Source: Epithemia pelagica (taxonomy: Eukaryota > Bacillariophyta > Bacillariophyceae > Surirellales > Surirellaceae). From it: DNA of 64,000 nt. Each line of letters starts with the position of its first letter. The first letter of the stretch is position 1. Under the pieces are notes generated by a model, which saw nothing but the letters and a program-made list of their open reading frames with translations, did not search any database and was not told the origin of the DNA. Where the stretch lies: NCBI GenBank assembly GCA_946965045.2, contig OX337228.1, positions 1,860,001 through 1,924,000 of the forward strand. The letters are read 5' to 3'. Position numbers and translations under genes: made by a program. Positions 10,001 to 19,702 of this stretch are shown here, one piece after another.

Positions 10001-11188
10001 TTTGTCAAATTGGGCCGCATAATCCGCGACACTGACCGGAAAGGGTGTTTCAATGGATCCTCGTCCTTCGGGACCATTGTTATTTAATTCTTGCAAGGAG
10101 GCCACCGACTCGTCATGGTTGGCACTCGTGTCGGGAGGCGGATTGGCGGTGGTCGTGGTCGTCGTCGTAGTATTGGTGGTGGTCAATCCCAGCAAGGCCG
10201 CTTCTTCTGGCAAGAATTCAATGGATGTCGCGGAATCGGCCAATAAACTATCCAAAAGATCTCCTCCTCCTCCTCCTTCTTCTTGTTTTTGTTTCTCCTC
10301 TGGTTGTTGTGGTTGTTTCTGTTCCGTTCCATCTGATACGGATTCCTTCTTTGGTTTGATGGCATGTGAGGATGCTGTTGGTCGGGGCTTGGATGATGCC
10401 TTTTGGTTCTTGGTTCGGTTGGGGTTGGTCACAGGTCCCCGACGAGACGAGGTGGTGGTGGTCCTTCTTGTTGTTGCTGTTGTTGGATCCCTCTTCTTGT
10501 TGGTTGTGGTGGCTGCCACGGCTGCTGCTTTGGCCGCTTGTTTTTTGCGTTGCATTTTACTACTACTCGTCGTCGTCGTACTGGCGTTGGTGGGCGATGC
10601 TCGGCTGGTACGGCGACTTGCAGTAGCGGCAGGTGGTGGTGCAAAGGCTCGTGGGACGGAGGCTGCTCGTAAGGACGAGGAGCGATGGGACGATGACGAT
10701 GACACTGGACTGGTTCGTGGTGGACCACCGCGAGGCGAAGATCGAGTTGTGGTGGTGGGAGATCGTCGAGGAGTACTGGTACTTCGAGGACGACTCCTGT
10801 TGCTACTGACATAGGCCGTTGCCGGAGACGGTGCTCGATCCATGGAAATGCGTTTGGGTGCCAAAGGTCGTCCCGAAGAAGGTGATTTACGAATGTATCT
10901 TGCTTTGCCAGTGCCGTCGTCTTGTTGTTGTTCTTCGGGCAATCCAAAGAGGGGAACTTTGGTTTTGGGGGAGGAATCGACAAAATCCAGGTTGGTAGGA
11001 CGTCGATGCGGAGAAGGAGGTGGTTGAAAATAATCATGTTGATCCAACATGTCCGGTGTAAAATCGTACCGTGACGCCAAGGAGGCTACCGTATGATGAT
11101 GATACAACCGTTCAAAGGCTGCATCTTGTTCTCGTTGACGTTGACGCAATTTTTGATCCAAGCGATCGTCCGGATCGTCCGCCGTCAT
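7043..11188 (-). CDS. Large disordered protein with internal tandem repeat and duplicated C-terminal module
   Basis: This encodes 1,381 residues from ATG 11188; the frame runs on to 11263 only through a TTG inside a CAA repeat. No known domain is recognised. The N-terminal part is basic and Ser/Pro/Thr-rich; the middle is strongly acidic with poly-Asp and an Ala-rich run. Three tandem 74-residue repeats (8646-9311) begin PAPAVEQNKVSEVAMATTAA. The C-terminal third carries two related modules of about 70 residues (coding positions about 8065-7850 and 7295-7072). They share the pattern RFA-x2-H-x-P-x2-PVV, then GTDP-x2-VSS, then ESG-x2-R-x2-LWA. The conserved, spaced modules suggest a small folded or binding unit of unknown role. 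Gene prediction is firm (very long open frame); function unknown. Confidence 0.8.
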   Translation of the reverse strand: MTADDPDDRLDQKLRQRQREQDAAFERLYHHHTVASLASRYDFTPDMLDQHDYFQPPPSPHRRPTNLDFVDSSPKTKVPLFGLPEEQQQDDGTGKARYIRKSPSSGRPLAPKRISMDRAPSPATAYVSSNRSRPRSTSTPRRSPTTTTRSSPRGGPPRTSPVSSSSSHRSSSLRAASVPRAFAPPPAATASRRTSRASPTNASTTTTSSSKMQRKKQAAKAAAVAATTTNKKRDPTTATTRRTTTTSSRRGPVTNPNRTKNQKASSKPRPTASSHAIKPKKESVSDGTEQKQPQQPEEKQKQEEGGGGGDLLDSLLADSATSIEFLPEEAALLGLTTTNTTTTTTTTANPPPDTSANHDESVASLQELNNNGPEGRGSIETPFPVSVADYAAQFDKPDSAIVMPDKSIVARVPSRLASSSSTKSKQDDEDDDEASPQDEEAILAALAMSVEADEEEICFDDDDDDHDMEEDAGESQLAMELQAIEQQAMELQTSSGGEKGPTENENDDDDKKAMGLVAGGAVAAAAAAATLARPEQEQATADKATNGDREENVAETVTENTVTKNSSPPTETIDSEVKDMDSSKQEPALSPNTEEPQKDAVAAVATVSGSTDDDKKTDTETENQAPAPAVEQNKVSEVAMATTAAALLSTKDDDQTNDKAEEDVEQREALESEVKTETTTSTPVSDEIATDNKEDKEKSPAPAVEQNKVSEVAMATTAAALLSTKDDDQTNDKAEEDVEQREALESEVKAETTTSTPVSDEIATDNKEDKEKSPAPAVEQNKVSEVAMATTAAALLSTDDDDQTNDKAEEDVEQREAQKPEVKAETTTSTPVSDEIATDNKEDKEESSKTASGVVTTESPTRAETTKPTMMEQTKTPVTVPQDEGDVQANEEPQKDSNEVVDGAVAPLPVKSGDDEDAGREVKVGAENMAATTAQTTAPTSEELKQDQQNDAVVEDDNVKMESTSKSEQTETAGTMPSEVSKEEPDTQNKTERGAVVPVAPFSETDEVPEAKQQETAVEKMESQSVTPPDAKTLVPLGPATKTVATDRFATLHDPEQPVVAISMKKLPDATRKSSPQMGTDPTKVSSDQKEQMAQVEESGMTRYTLWAANHQIWNQAVSREDKKNHDKDNTPEPPNSKVEGKTNTPVLLMNDKKEDTTATEQVSTKEEAAPQTSDRVGPIAGQGSSKDNKRTLEDPSSQEDASTELLAVASDHNVPFFLGDVEGHMSLEYLSHSFTGDPSESAQMDHPSPSPALPKDKEEKKDFSVNSVATAQPTKSSAVHALPTNVSDPLVSSSKSSCSTVTTGRFAIYHNPAEPVVNVIPDKPSPPPSQQQHALGTDPLGVSSTLKSGMPELDESGVNRLALWAVSTRANSSNGRGTHS
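8646..9311. repeat. Three tandem copies of a 222-bp coding repeat
   Basis: The period is exactly 222 bp: the same GTTCCACGGCAGG string recurs at 8851, 9073 and 9295. It encodes 74 residues, so the frame is kept. Copies are near identical at DNA level (for example ALESEVKTE, ALESEVKAE and AQKPEVKAE in the three copies), pointing to recent unequal crossing-over and likely allelic length variation. Confidence 0.9.
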
Positions 11189-12005
11189 GGTAAAATTGTA
11201 GAGTGTGGGAGAATCGCAACCACAGGGAATCAATGGCAGCAACAACAACAACAACAACAGCAACAGCAGCAGGTCTCGTTGTTAGATTGAATCACTGTCT
11301 CTCGTCTTTAGTTCTGCTGCAGAGAGTGGATCCATCCAGTGCAGGAGGTATTAGTAGAATGGGTGATGTTGGAAGCAATCGTCCACGTCGTAGAATCAAG
11401 GCACTGCGTGGTCGTTGGGACAAGGACAGCTCTCTCTCTCGCTAAGAGAAGAGGAATCGAACCACACCTCCCAATCCAAAACAATCCAGAATTGGGAAGG
11501 ACGACTGGTCCGTTCAATGAGTCAATCCGGTAATGAGAGAGAGGTATCCAACGCCCAATGTGTGTCGTCTCTACGAGTAGAGTAGATAATGGCGAGCCCC
11601 CAAACCCAAACCCCAAATCATCAGAATCAGTCGCAGTGAGAAAACCGCTTGTTGTTTTTTGTGTTGTTGGGCTTCCTTCTTGAGAAAAGGGAAAAGGCGA
11701 ACAGAGGGGGCTATTTTGTTGTCATCCCCCCGGTCACAAACACAGTCACAAAGACTGCGGATTCGATACTGATCCTGAGTCCTGAGACTGCGTACTCGTA
11801 CTGGGACTGGAAGTCCCGGATTAGTGTCTCTTTCATGTCTCACCAAGACTGTAACACATAGGGGAGTCTTTTTTTCGGGTCGTCCTCGTCATCCGTGACC
11901 CATTTGGAGGACGAAGAGTCAATGGACTTCACTTTCCGGAAGAGGTGCTCTATTCTGACTTCTCTGGACGGTTTGTAGAGACTCTTTGGAACGAGGAATA
12001 GTACG
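11189..12005. promoter_or_regulatory. Divergent promoter region
   Basis: About 0.8 kb separates the starts of the minus-strand disordered protein and the plus-strand pseudokinase. It must contain both promoters. It holds a CAA microsatellite (about 11239-11262), TACGAGTA (11572-11579) and TACTCGTA (11793-11800). No gene is recognised. Confidence 0.5.
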
Positions 12006-15000
12006 ATGGGTGAAGACAGCAGCCACAACAGTTCCATGGCGGACATGAGTGTCAATGTGGCGGTAGACGAACCCATCGCCGACCAAGAAGAAGAAGAACC
12101 AGAACCAGAAGAAAAAGGTGACAACGACCAAGAAGAAGAAGAAGAAGAAGAAGAAGAAGAAGAGGATCCATCCGAAGAAAACAAAGAACAACCACAACCG
12201 GACAAGGGTGACGAGGAAAAGGCTGTAGGATCTTCACAGGATGACAAACCAGATCCATCTTCCTCTGTACCGACGCAAGAGGAGAATGGCAACCAAACCA
12301 AAGCATCAGCAGCTCAACAAGAAGAACCACAAAAGGACAAAGAACCTGTCACCATGATGAATGGAGATGGAAATCATGTCGACCAAGATGAAACGCAGAA
12401 AAAAGACGAACAAGACACGAACAACAGCAACAACAACAATGAGGATCCCTTGGCCTTGCTCACGGAACAACAGCAAGAAGATGCAACGACAACCACCAAC
12501 CCCAACCACAATTCTTCTCAATTGGGCGTCGTCATGGAAGATTCCGTCACTTCTTTTGCCGGTACTGTGACGACGGCCGATCCACCGTTCTCGCCCCTGT
12601 CGGAGCGACGGGCCGGAGGGAAATCCAGTTCGAGTGGTACTGCTCGCAAATCCAAAAAAAGAAAAGAGTCCAAGTCCAGCAGTAACAAGGATGGAAGCAA
12701 CAACAGTCATCGGAGTTGGACCATTCCAAATCCGGAAAAGAAAACAAAGGATGAGAAGGAACGAAGCAGCAGCGGCGGTAAGGGAACGAGCCTCAACAAG
12801 GAAAAGAAGGAGGGTAGTACGCGGACTCGAACCAGAACCAGCAGCAGCAACACTACAAAGGAACCCAAATCACCCAAAAAAGACACTGTTGCTGTTCCCA
12901 AAGAGAAACCACCACCACCTCCTCCGACTAAACCGGAGGATGACCCTCCGAATCACGCCAATTATACCAGCAACTATGTCAACAATGACAGTGTCAAACC
13001 GCCGACAAGTCCCAAAAAATTGGACGATTCCACCTCGAGTAATTACGATGGTTTTGAAGATGGTGATCAGGATTTGTTGGCAGTAGACAATGAAGAGTCC
13101 GCTTCGGAAGATCCCATGGAAGGTGCGAGTTCGACGCCGGCCGAAAGCTCAGCATCCTCCCCACCAGCCGTAGTCGACGAACCGCCACTGCAGCAAATGC
13201 CAGTGGAATGGATGACACCCGGTGTCGGCAAAACAAACACTGCTGTGACAACAGAGGCATCCGACGACCAAACACCGTCGTCGCCCTCCTCGCAACGACC
13301 CAGTACGAGTAAGGAAGCCTTGTATGCGCTCCATCTGGCCGCGGCCGCGGCGCAACAATTTGAAAAGTATTTTGGATCCATGAAAAATTCGCAATTGGAA
13401 AATATGACGCCCCTCTATCATTTCCATGAAGTTTTGGCCGGGAAGGAACCCTTGCGATTTACGGGATACTTTACCGAATATTCCTTGACGGCCATTCGAA
13501 TTGTCAATGGCAAAAATTCTACCGAAGATCAACACCAACAAAAGATTCGCCGTCGATTCATGGAACGGAGCATTGATGGATACTATTCTGTCAAGTACGT
13601 CCAGGCCGGTTTGATTGAAGCCACAGATCATGGTGGAACAGCGGCAGCTGACATGATTTACGAGACTCGTATCTTGATGAATTTGCGTCCGCAACATCCC
13701 AATGTGACACCCATTTATGGCGTGAATTGCGGTGGTATTGATAGCTTTTTGGAAACGGCGTCGGCCGACTCACCCAAGGCGGGCTTTTTCTTTATTACCG
13801 ATCGAATAGTCACCACCTTGCCGGAACGAATTGAACAATGGCGCAAGAAAAAGGAAAAAGAATCGGGAAATAGTCAACGCGGTCGACAAGCGCGCAAAGC
13901 CCGGTTGGAAGAACGCATGAGCATTGCCTTTGACATTGCCTCCGCCATGGTCTTTTTGCACAATCGCAACATTGTCTACCACATTCGACCGGATAAGATT
14001 GGCTTTGATGCTAAACAAGGTATTGCCAAGTTGTGCAATTTTTCGCAAGCCCGATACAATGGCATGAAAGATCATCAATCGCATGCCATTACCCGATCCG
14101 ACGACATCTCCATTTTAGCTTATACGGCACCCGAGGCCTTGTGCAAAGCGCCATGTACCACGGCTTGCGATGTGTATGGCTTTAGCATTCTCTTGTGGGA
14201 ACTCATGTCCTTGCGTGTCCCCTTTGAAGGATATGACCGTGCCCGGCATTTCCATCAAGTCGTTCAGCAACACAAACGACCACCCTTGAACAAGAAATGG
14301 AGCAAGGAAATTCGAGAACTTTTGCCAGCCTGTTGGGATCCCTATTCAAGGTATCCCATGAAAAGGGTCAATGAGATTCTCGAACAAGTTCTCATGACCC
14401 TGAGTGAAGAACAAAATCAAATCAATCAACAAAAATCCAGTCATAGCAAACGATCCAAGAGCAAAACACCATCCAGTCGAACGGCTGGAGGAGTTTCGGC
14501 AGCAGCAGCGGCGGTATCTTCGGTCTCGAGAAGGATGTCCACCACTCCAGGTGGACTGGGTGTGGGTGAGGACGACCAAGGATCAACCAAAATGGTTCGG
14601 CGCAACTCGACGGGAGCTCCGGAAGCGCTCAATCTTGATCAAGCCAAGGCGAAACTGCAACAACAGCAAAAAACACAAGCGCCGGATTCTCCCAAGAGGA
14701 ACCGACCGAGAAGAAAACTCAAACGACAAAATAGTGCCGATGGTATTACCAAACTTAAGGACCACTTCAAGGCGGCCAAAAAAGCTGCTGCTGTGGAGGA
14801 AGCCGAAGCGGATGCTGCCACTTATGCTCCGGGAGGACGTGGTCGAAACAAAGCGAAGGTAGACAATAGCGATTCTCGAAGTGTGAGTAGTTCGGCTTCC
14901 GCCTTTCTGCGATCTCCATACAAATCACCCCGGCGATCATCACTGAGCCATGTTCCGGCTGGCGTTCGTCGTCAACCATTGTTTCGTCGCAAGCAAGACG

Positions 15001-15449
15001 ACCCAACCTTGGTGTTGCATGAAGAAAACAAAGAAGAGGAAAAGGAAGACGGTGATGACAAAGGAGGAACTGTCAGTGGCAGCACAACAACGCAATCGCT
15101 CACTACTGCCGAGGGGTCCTCTATGGGATCCAACAATAACGCGACTCAAGTCGATCCTCCTCGCGATTCCCCAAAGGCAGATGTGACGCGAAGTTCATCA
15201 CCATCTCCAAAAGTGTCTGCTTCCCCAATGCGAGCCTTTCGGAAGAAATTAACGTCCATGAAAAATGCCTTGTCAGGTCAAGGTCGAAGTAATGTGGTCG
15301 GGGCAGCTCCCTTACTCGATGACGATGAGTCGTCCAACGCCCTGGACCATCTTCCCAACGACTCGACACAGCCTCTACGACCACCCTCCCCTTCTCAAGA
15401 ATCTGCTGGCAGTACGGGTCAGGTACGAAGGTCCAGCTTCACCTACTAA
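12006..15449 (+). CDS. Pseudokinase with long disordered flanks (paralog 1)
   Basis: This encodes 1,147 residues from ATG 12006. Residues 1-440 are disordered with a poly-Glu run; about 470-800 form a protein-kinase-like fold; 800-1147 are basic and disordered. A VAIK-like lysine may be in YSVKYVQ and an alpha-C glutamate in YETRIL. The catalytic motifs are replaced: HRDLKPEN reads YHIRPDK (catalytic Asp position occupied by His659), and DFG reads NFS (N678-S680). The activation-segment end YTAPE (706-710) and the DVYGFSILLWEL helix are kept. A Gly-rich loop is not seen. By family knowledge such a domain should lack phosphotransfer and act as a scaffold or allosteric partner. The neighbouring convergent gene at 15655-18636 is a paralog with the same losses. 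No transmembrane segment is visible. Confidence 0.88.
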   Translation: MGEDSSHNSSMADMSVNVAVDEPIADQEEEEPEPEEKGDNDQEEEEEEEEEEEDPSEENKEQPQPDKGDEEKAVGSSQDDKPDPSSSVPTQEENGNQTKASAAQQEEPQKDKEPVTMMNGDGNHVDQDETQKKDEQDTNNSNNNNEDPLALLTEQQQEDATTTTNPNHNSSQLGVVMEDSVTSFAGTVTTADPPFSPLSERRAGGKSSSSGTARKSKKRKESKSSSNKDGSNNSHRSWTIPNPEKKTKDEKERSSSGGKGTSLNKEKKEGSTRTRTRTSSSNTTKEPKSPKKDTVAVPKEKPPPPPPTKPEDDPPNHANYTSNYVNNDSVKPPTSPKKLDDSTSSNYDGFEDGDQDLLAVDNEESASEDPMEGASSTPAESSASSPPAVVDEPPLQQMPVEWMTPGVGKTNTAVTTEASDDQTPSSPSSQRPSTSKEALYALHLAAAAAQQFEKYFGSMKNSQLENMTPLYHFHEVLAGKEPLRFTGYFTEYSLTAIRIVNGKNSTEDQHQQKIRRRFMERSIDGYYSVKYVQAGLIEATDHGGTAAADMIYETRILMNLRPQHPNVTPIYGVNCGGIDSFLETASADSPKAGFFFITDRIVTTLPERIEQWRKKKEKESGNSQRGRQARKARLEERMSIAFDIASAMVFLHNRNIVYHIRPDKIGFDAKQGIAKLCNFSQARYNGMKDHQSHAITRSDDISILAYTAPEALCKAPCTTACDVYGFSILLWELMSLRVPFEGYDRARHFHQVVQQHKRPPLNKKWSKEIRELLPACWDPYSRYPMKRVNEILEQVLMTLSEEQNQINQQKSSHSKRSKSKTPSSRTAGGVSAAAAAVSSVSRRMSTTPGGLGVGEDDQGSTKMVRRNSTGAPEALNLDQAKAKLQQQQKTQAPDSPKRNRPRRKLKRQNSADGITKLKDHFKAAKKAAAVEEAEADAATYAPGGRGRNKAKVDNSDSRSVSSSASAFLRSPYKSPRRSSLSHVPAGVRRQPLFRRKQDDPTLVLHEENKEEEKEDGDDKGGTVSGSTTTQSLTTAEGSSMGSNNNATQVDPPRDSPKADVTRSSSPSPKVSASPMRAFRKKLTSMKNALSGQGRSNVVGAAPLLDDDESSNALDHLPNDSTQPLRPPSPSQESAGSTGQVRRSSFTY

Positions 15450-15654
15450 TATATGGTGGCGGTGCGTAAGACTCGTGCTTCCATGTCGTCGTTGCCGGTT
15501 ATTCAGAATAACAGTTATAGAGTTAATGTGTATGTTGTTACCAGTTTGACTGAATAGTGATAGAACAATGCTCATACTATATACAACAGCGATCAAAGAG
15601 GTACAACCCCTCTCTACCGCAACCCTTCTACAGGAAGCTTTCATTCCAGAGAGC

Positions 15655-18636
15655 TTAGAACAATAGCATGCCTTCCAAAAGTTCGTTGGCCCTTTTCATG
15701 GTCATTCGAAGATAGGGATCCCAACAACCTTCGAGCAACTGGGCCAAATCATGAGGCCATTTCCCTCGAATCCGTGGTCTCTTGTGTTGCTTGATGACGT
15801 GTTCAAAATATTCGTTTCGTACATTCCCTCCAGCCGACTCGCTTGTTGCTGCCGTATCAGAATTATCCCGGGTCGACGGCAAGGCACCTTCAAAGGGCGC
15901 TTTGAGAGCCACAATTTGCCACAGCAAAATACCAAATCCGTACACATCACTGCAGGTAGTTATGTGTCTGGCATTGCACAAGACTTCCGGAGCCGTATAG
16001 GCCAAGGTCGAGAGTTGGGTCGATTCTGTGAGAAAGGCACTTTGATCAGAGGCCCCCAAGCCCTCTTGTCGAGCCTCACTGAAATTAAACAGTTTGAGAC
16101 AACCATGCTTGGCATCAAAGCCAACCTTGTCGGGTCGAATATGAAAGACAATTCCACGGTCGTGCAAAAACAACAAGGCAGAGGAAATATCCAAGGCCAC
16201 TTCGAGTCGTTGCGTAAATTTGCTATTTCCACCTCCACCCCCACCTCCTTGCGTGGTACTGGTTGCTGTGGCACTAGTGATATCATTGCCATTGGGATTC
16301 GAGTCGTCACCATTAAAGGGGGCACCGTACCCTTGTTTGTTACGCCATGCCTCGAATCGATCGGGCAACAATTCTTGAATGCGATCGGAAATCCAGAAAA
16401 AGGCATGTTTGCGCAATTGGGAAGACGACGAGGCATTGGACAAGGACGACGCATTGAGAGAATCTTCTTCTGTCAAGGCATCAATACCACTGTGATGCAT
16501 GGCATAGAGAGGAGCAATGTTTGGATGCCCTGGCAAGTTTTGCAAGATGCGCAATTCCAGCACCAAATCTGTCACGGTATTGGGTCCCCGAAGTGGATCC
16601 ACCAGTAATCCTGGTTGAACATACTTGACGCAATAGCTCCCATCCGTACTACGTAACATGAGTCGATCGCGGGCTCGTTGCAGTTGAGACCCAAATTGAC
16701 CTGTTTCAGGCATGAAATCCAAGACTACATTCAAGGCCTTGAGGGGAAATTCAATGTAGTGGCCCAATCGTCGTAGCGGCTTTTTGCCTTCCCATACCAC
16801 TTCCAATCCATGAAAGGTACAGACACTTTTTTCCTTGACGGGATCTTTGAGGGTAAAGTAGGCGTCAAATTGCCGTGAAGCGACCGAGGCAAATTGGGGA
16901 GCCAAGAGCCGCGCATGGTCATTGGAAAATGATGGTGTTGCCAAGTCTTGTGGTTCGTCTTCTTGGACTGGTGAATTTGGTTCTGGTGGGGGTAACGATG
17001 GTATTCGGGCAAGACTACTACTGGTTTTGGACTGGGAATGGTTTTGGGCCTCGGCACCACCAGTGTTGCTGAAATTGGCTGACGAACTACTGCTGAGAGC
17101 GGTATGACTGGTGGTTTCTTGTTCATGCTGCAATTGTTGTTCAATCTTGGCCGTGACGGCCTCTACGGCAGCCAAAAAGGATGCCGTATCGGGATTGGGA
17201 TCGGCAAAGTCGGGTGGTGTCAACAAGGAGGAAGATAAACTCGTCATTAGGACATTATCCTTGCTGCTGTTGTTGTTGTTGTCTCCTGTGGCTGTGATTG
17301 GTAAGTTTTCCACTGGTGCGGGTTCCTGTCGTTGTGGTTGTTGTTGGTAGGGTTGTGTGGGTGGTGGTTCCTGATGGGTAGGTTGATCCGGTTGCTGATT
17401 GTTGGTGACGGCCGCCACGGCGGGCAATCGCTCCGCCAATTGCTGCAACAAGGTCTTGTTGTTATTGTTGTTGTTGGTTGGACCGCCTGACGCACTGGGT
17501 CTTCGTCGTTTGGGTGTTTTGGATTTGGCACGAGTTTGCTGCTTTTGCGCCAACAATTTGAGTCGAGGTTTGGCAAGGTGTTGTTGTTGTTGTTGCGGCT
17601 GCGGAGTGTCATTGGTCAAAGCAGCAGGGGTGGTACTAGTAGTACCATCGTGTGGTGTTTCCTCCACAGCCGGTCGCGTCCGTTGGGGCGTGGCAGCACC
17701 ACCCTTTTTCTTGGTTTTCTTTTTCTTGATGACCAATACGGTTTTTCGTCCATTGGGGTTGTTGTTGTTGTCCCCGTTGCCGTTGCTGTCGGCCGCTGCT
17801 GCTGGTTGTTGTTGTGGTTGTTCTTCGGAGGGCAGGTCCAAAAATTCGGCAAAGGATTCGGTACTATTGCTTCGGGACAATCCCACGGAACGACGACGGC
17901 CACCACCACCTCCACCACCCCCCGCTGGATCGTCACTCGATTCCTTGTGCAAGGGAAACAAACTAACGGAATCCATACTGTCACAACTGTCATGAAATTT
18001 ATTGCAATCCTCCTCTACGGTTTCCTCGTCGTCTTGCGGGGCATTGGACCGACGGGTTCGTGTCGATCGTGATTTGGATCGATGTCGCCGTGATTGTTGT
18101 TGTTGTTGTTGTCGACCGGACGGTGTACGAAGGAGGGTCGGTTGGTTGCCGTTGCTCCTCCGATGCGAGGAGGAAGACGACGATGCTTTGGCTTTGCTGG
18201 GGGTTGTGGATCGTAATCGAGAGGATGATCGTTGACTCCCTCGTTTGGAGGGTGTCTTGGGTCGTTGTTGTGAGGGTGTGGTAGTAGCAGGCGTGGCAAC
18301 AGTGATGGGGAATCGTCTGCGACTTTTACTGGGCGTTCGGGGGGTCAAGAATCCAGCCGATGTGGTGGACAATTTGGTAGTGTTGTTGCTGTTGTTGTTG
18401 GTGTTCATAGTAGTGGTGGTGGGAGATGAGGTGGTATGGGGCGCCGACAAGCGTCGTCCAGGAGAGTCTGGTGGTGCATCGTCTTCCATGGAGGAGGAGA
18501 GTGGAATGCTTCGTGGTTGCGATCGAAAAGATGACAGAGACAAGCGTCGTTTGCTGCTGGATGGTGTCAAGGGAGTTGTTGTCGATCGAGACGATGTGGG
18601 CGAGGCATCTCGTCGACGTATTACGGCCTTGATCAT
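15655..18636 (-). CDS. Pseudokinase with long disordered N-terminus (paralog 2)
   Basis: This encodes 993 residues from ATG 18636, ending right after the kinase-like fold. The first about 580 residues are disordered (Ser/Arg-rich, poly-Gln, poly-Asn). The kinase-like domain matches paralog 1 throughout: DGSYCVKYVQPGLL, LELRIL, FHIRPDKVGFD (His832 at the catalytic Asp position), LFNFSEAR (N851-S853 replacing DFG), LAYTAPEVL, DVYGFGILLWQ, KQHKRPRI and GCWDPYLRMTMKRANELLEG. It therefore lacks the catalytic and metal-binding Asp residues. A TATATAAAG box lies only about 8 bp upstream of this ATG (18644-18652), so translation may start further in, for example at ATG 18489. It is convergent with paralog 1, 205 bp apart. 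Confidence 0.87.
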   Translation of the reverse strand: MIKAVIRRRDASPTSSRSTTTPLTPSSSKRRLSLSSFRSQPRSIPLSSSMEDDAPPDSPGRRLSAPHTTSSPTTTTMNTNNNSNNTTKLSTTSAGFLTPRTPSKSRRRFPITVATPATTTPSQQRPKTPSKRGSQRSSSRLRSTTPSKAKASSSSSSHRRSNGNQPTLLRTPSGRQQQQQQSRRHRSKSRSTRTRRSNAPQDDEETVEEDCNKFHDSCDSMDSVSLFPLHKESSDDPAGGGGGGGGRRRSVGLSRSNSTESFAEFLDLPSEEQPQQQPAAAADSNGNGDNNNNPNGRKTVLVIKKKKTKKKGGAATPQRTRPAVEETPHDGTTSTTPAALTNDTPQPQQQQQHLAKPRLKLLAQKQQTRAKSKTPKRRRPSASGGPTNNNNNNKTLLQQLAERLPAVAAVTNNQQPDQPTHQEPPPTQPYQQQPQRQEPAPVENLPITATGDNNNNSSKDNVLMTSLSSSLLTPPDFADPNPDTASFLAAVEAVTAKIEQQLQHEQETTSHTALSSSSSANFSNTGGAEAQNHSQSKTSSSLARIPSLPPPEPNSPVQEDEPQDLATPSFSNDHARLLAPQFASVASRQFDAYFTLKDPVKEKSVCTFHGLEVVWEGKKPLRRLGHYIEFPLKALNVVLDFMPETGQFGSQLQRARDRLMLRSTDGSYCVKYVQPGLLVDPLRGPNTVTDLVLELRILQNLPGHPNIAPLYAMHHSGIDALTEEDSLNASSLSNASSSSQLRKHAFFWISDRIQELLPDRFEAWRNKQGYGAPFNGDDSNPNGNDITSATATSTTQGGGGGGGNSKFTQRLEVALDISSALLFLHDRGIVFHIRPDKVGFDAKHGCLKLFNFSEARQEGLGASDQSAFLTESTQLSTLAYTAPEVLCNARHITTCSDVYGFGILLWQIVALKAPFEGALPSTRDNSDTAATSESAGGNVRNEYFEHVIKQHKRPRIRGKWPHDLAQLLEGCWDPYLRMTMKRANELLEGMLLF

Positions 18637-19702
18637 TCTATGGCTTTATATAATTGTTGTATTGTTGTTGTTGTTGCGTTGAGAATCTACAAGAACACTC
18701 ACTGCTTGGCAATTGTCGCAGCAAATGAGACTGTTGCTCGCTTTGAAATATGATATGATGTATTTCACTCGATCGTCCTCACAGCAGCAAGGAGACTTCC
18801 CAAAAAGAAACCAAGGACAAGTTGCCGGGTTTGCCTTTGTTCCCAGAGCAGGGGAACTCTCCAAAGGCATTAATCGAAGGTGGTTACAATTTTCTTACTG
18901 GAAGAAGAAACAGGGATGATGATGATGATGATGATGGAGAACGTTATGGTGCAGTTCGGTTCGGTAGGAAGTTCAGTGGCATCCAAAAGTGCCTTTTTCA
19001 CCATTTTCGGAGCACTCCCCCAACAACAGTTTTCTCCAATTTACATAAGCTCTGTAGAGCAATATGTTCAGGGCAATACTATAACGGCATAAAGCTTCTT
19101 GAGGGTCGATGACCGCTCCCTACAGAAACCATACTCACACTTAACAAATATTCTTTGTAGGGAAGTCGGAGACACACATGAATGAACAATCCCCATCCAC
19201 CTTTCATGATTATTCATTCGTATTGGGACAACAGGAGAGACAGAGACGGTTAGGTACGACTGACCCAACTCTACAATGGACAATGGACTCCAACTCAACC
19301 CATTCACTGACTCTTCCCATGTAGGTAAGCATCGCTTGGAATCCTCTCGATCGCGATGCTATTAGAGGGGATTATACCCTATGCACCGTCTCCAAACTGT
19401 TGCAAAGATATTAGGAGACCACGAAAGTTGGACGACGCCGCTAGCTAGGTAGAGTAGCTATAGCTTTTTATATCTCCTGCGTTTACCGCGGATTGTCCTC
19501 AAAGACTAAACACCAATAGGAGCGTGGGGAGTACTAGCGGTTACAATCTGGCATCAAGGGATATGACAGATAGTCAATGCATCGTTCTCGTCGTTCTGCC
19601 AAAGACGACAATACCTACCTAGTTAGAGAAGCCAAAGTAACATACAAACAAGAATCGGAGCTAGTTCCAGACGACTCATTCCATGTTTCGATCCGTCTTT
19701 TC
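18637..19702. other. Intergenic region, no gene recognised
   Basis: This lies upstream of pseudokinase 2 and downstream of the SohB-like gene (both minus strand). It contains a (GAT)n-type run at about 18917-18936. Short frames here show no domain or homology I recognise, and no tRNA-like fold was found. Confidence 0.5.

Noticed and set aside
10053..10814. 253-codon plus-strand frame
   Set aside because: Antisense of a Ser/Thr/Arg-rich low-complexity region; Val/Leu-rich product is a by-product of trinucleotide bias.
11189..11263. N-terminal poly-Leu signal peptide of the 7043-11188 gene
   Set aside because: It arises from a CAA microsatellite read on the minus strand and begins with TTG; the ATG at 11188 is downstream of it.
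11440..11465. tRNA-like T-loop (GGTTCGATTCC on the minus strand)
   Set aside because: The T stem pairs only three of five positions and no acceptor or anticodon stem can be formed around it.
15751..16608. 285-codon plus-strand frame opposite pseudokinase 2
   Set aside because: It lies exactly over the conserved kinase-like domain of the other strand and shows no homology of its own.
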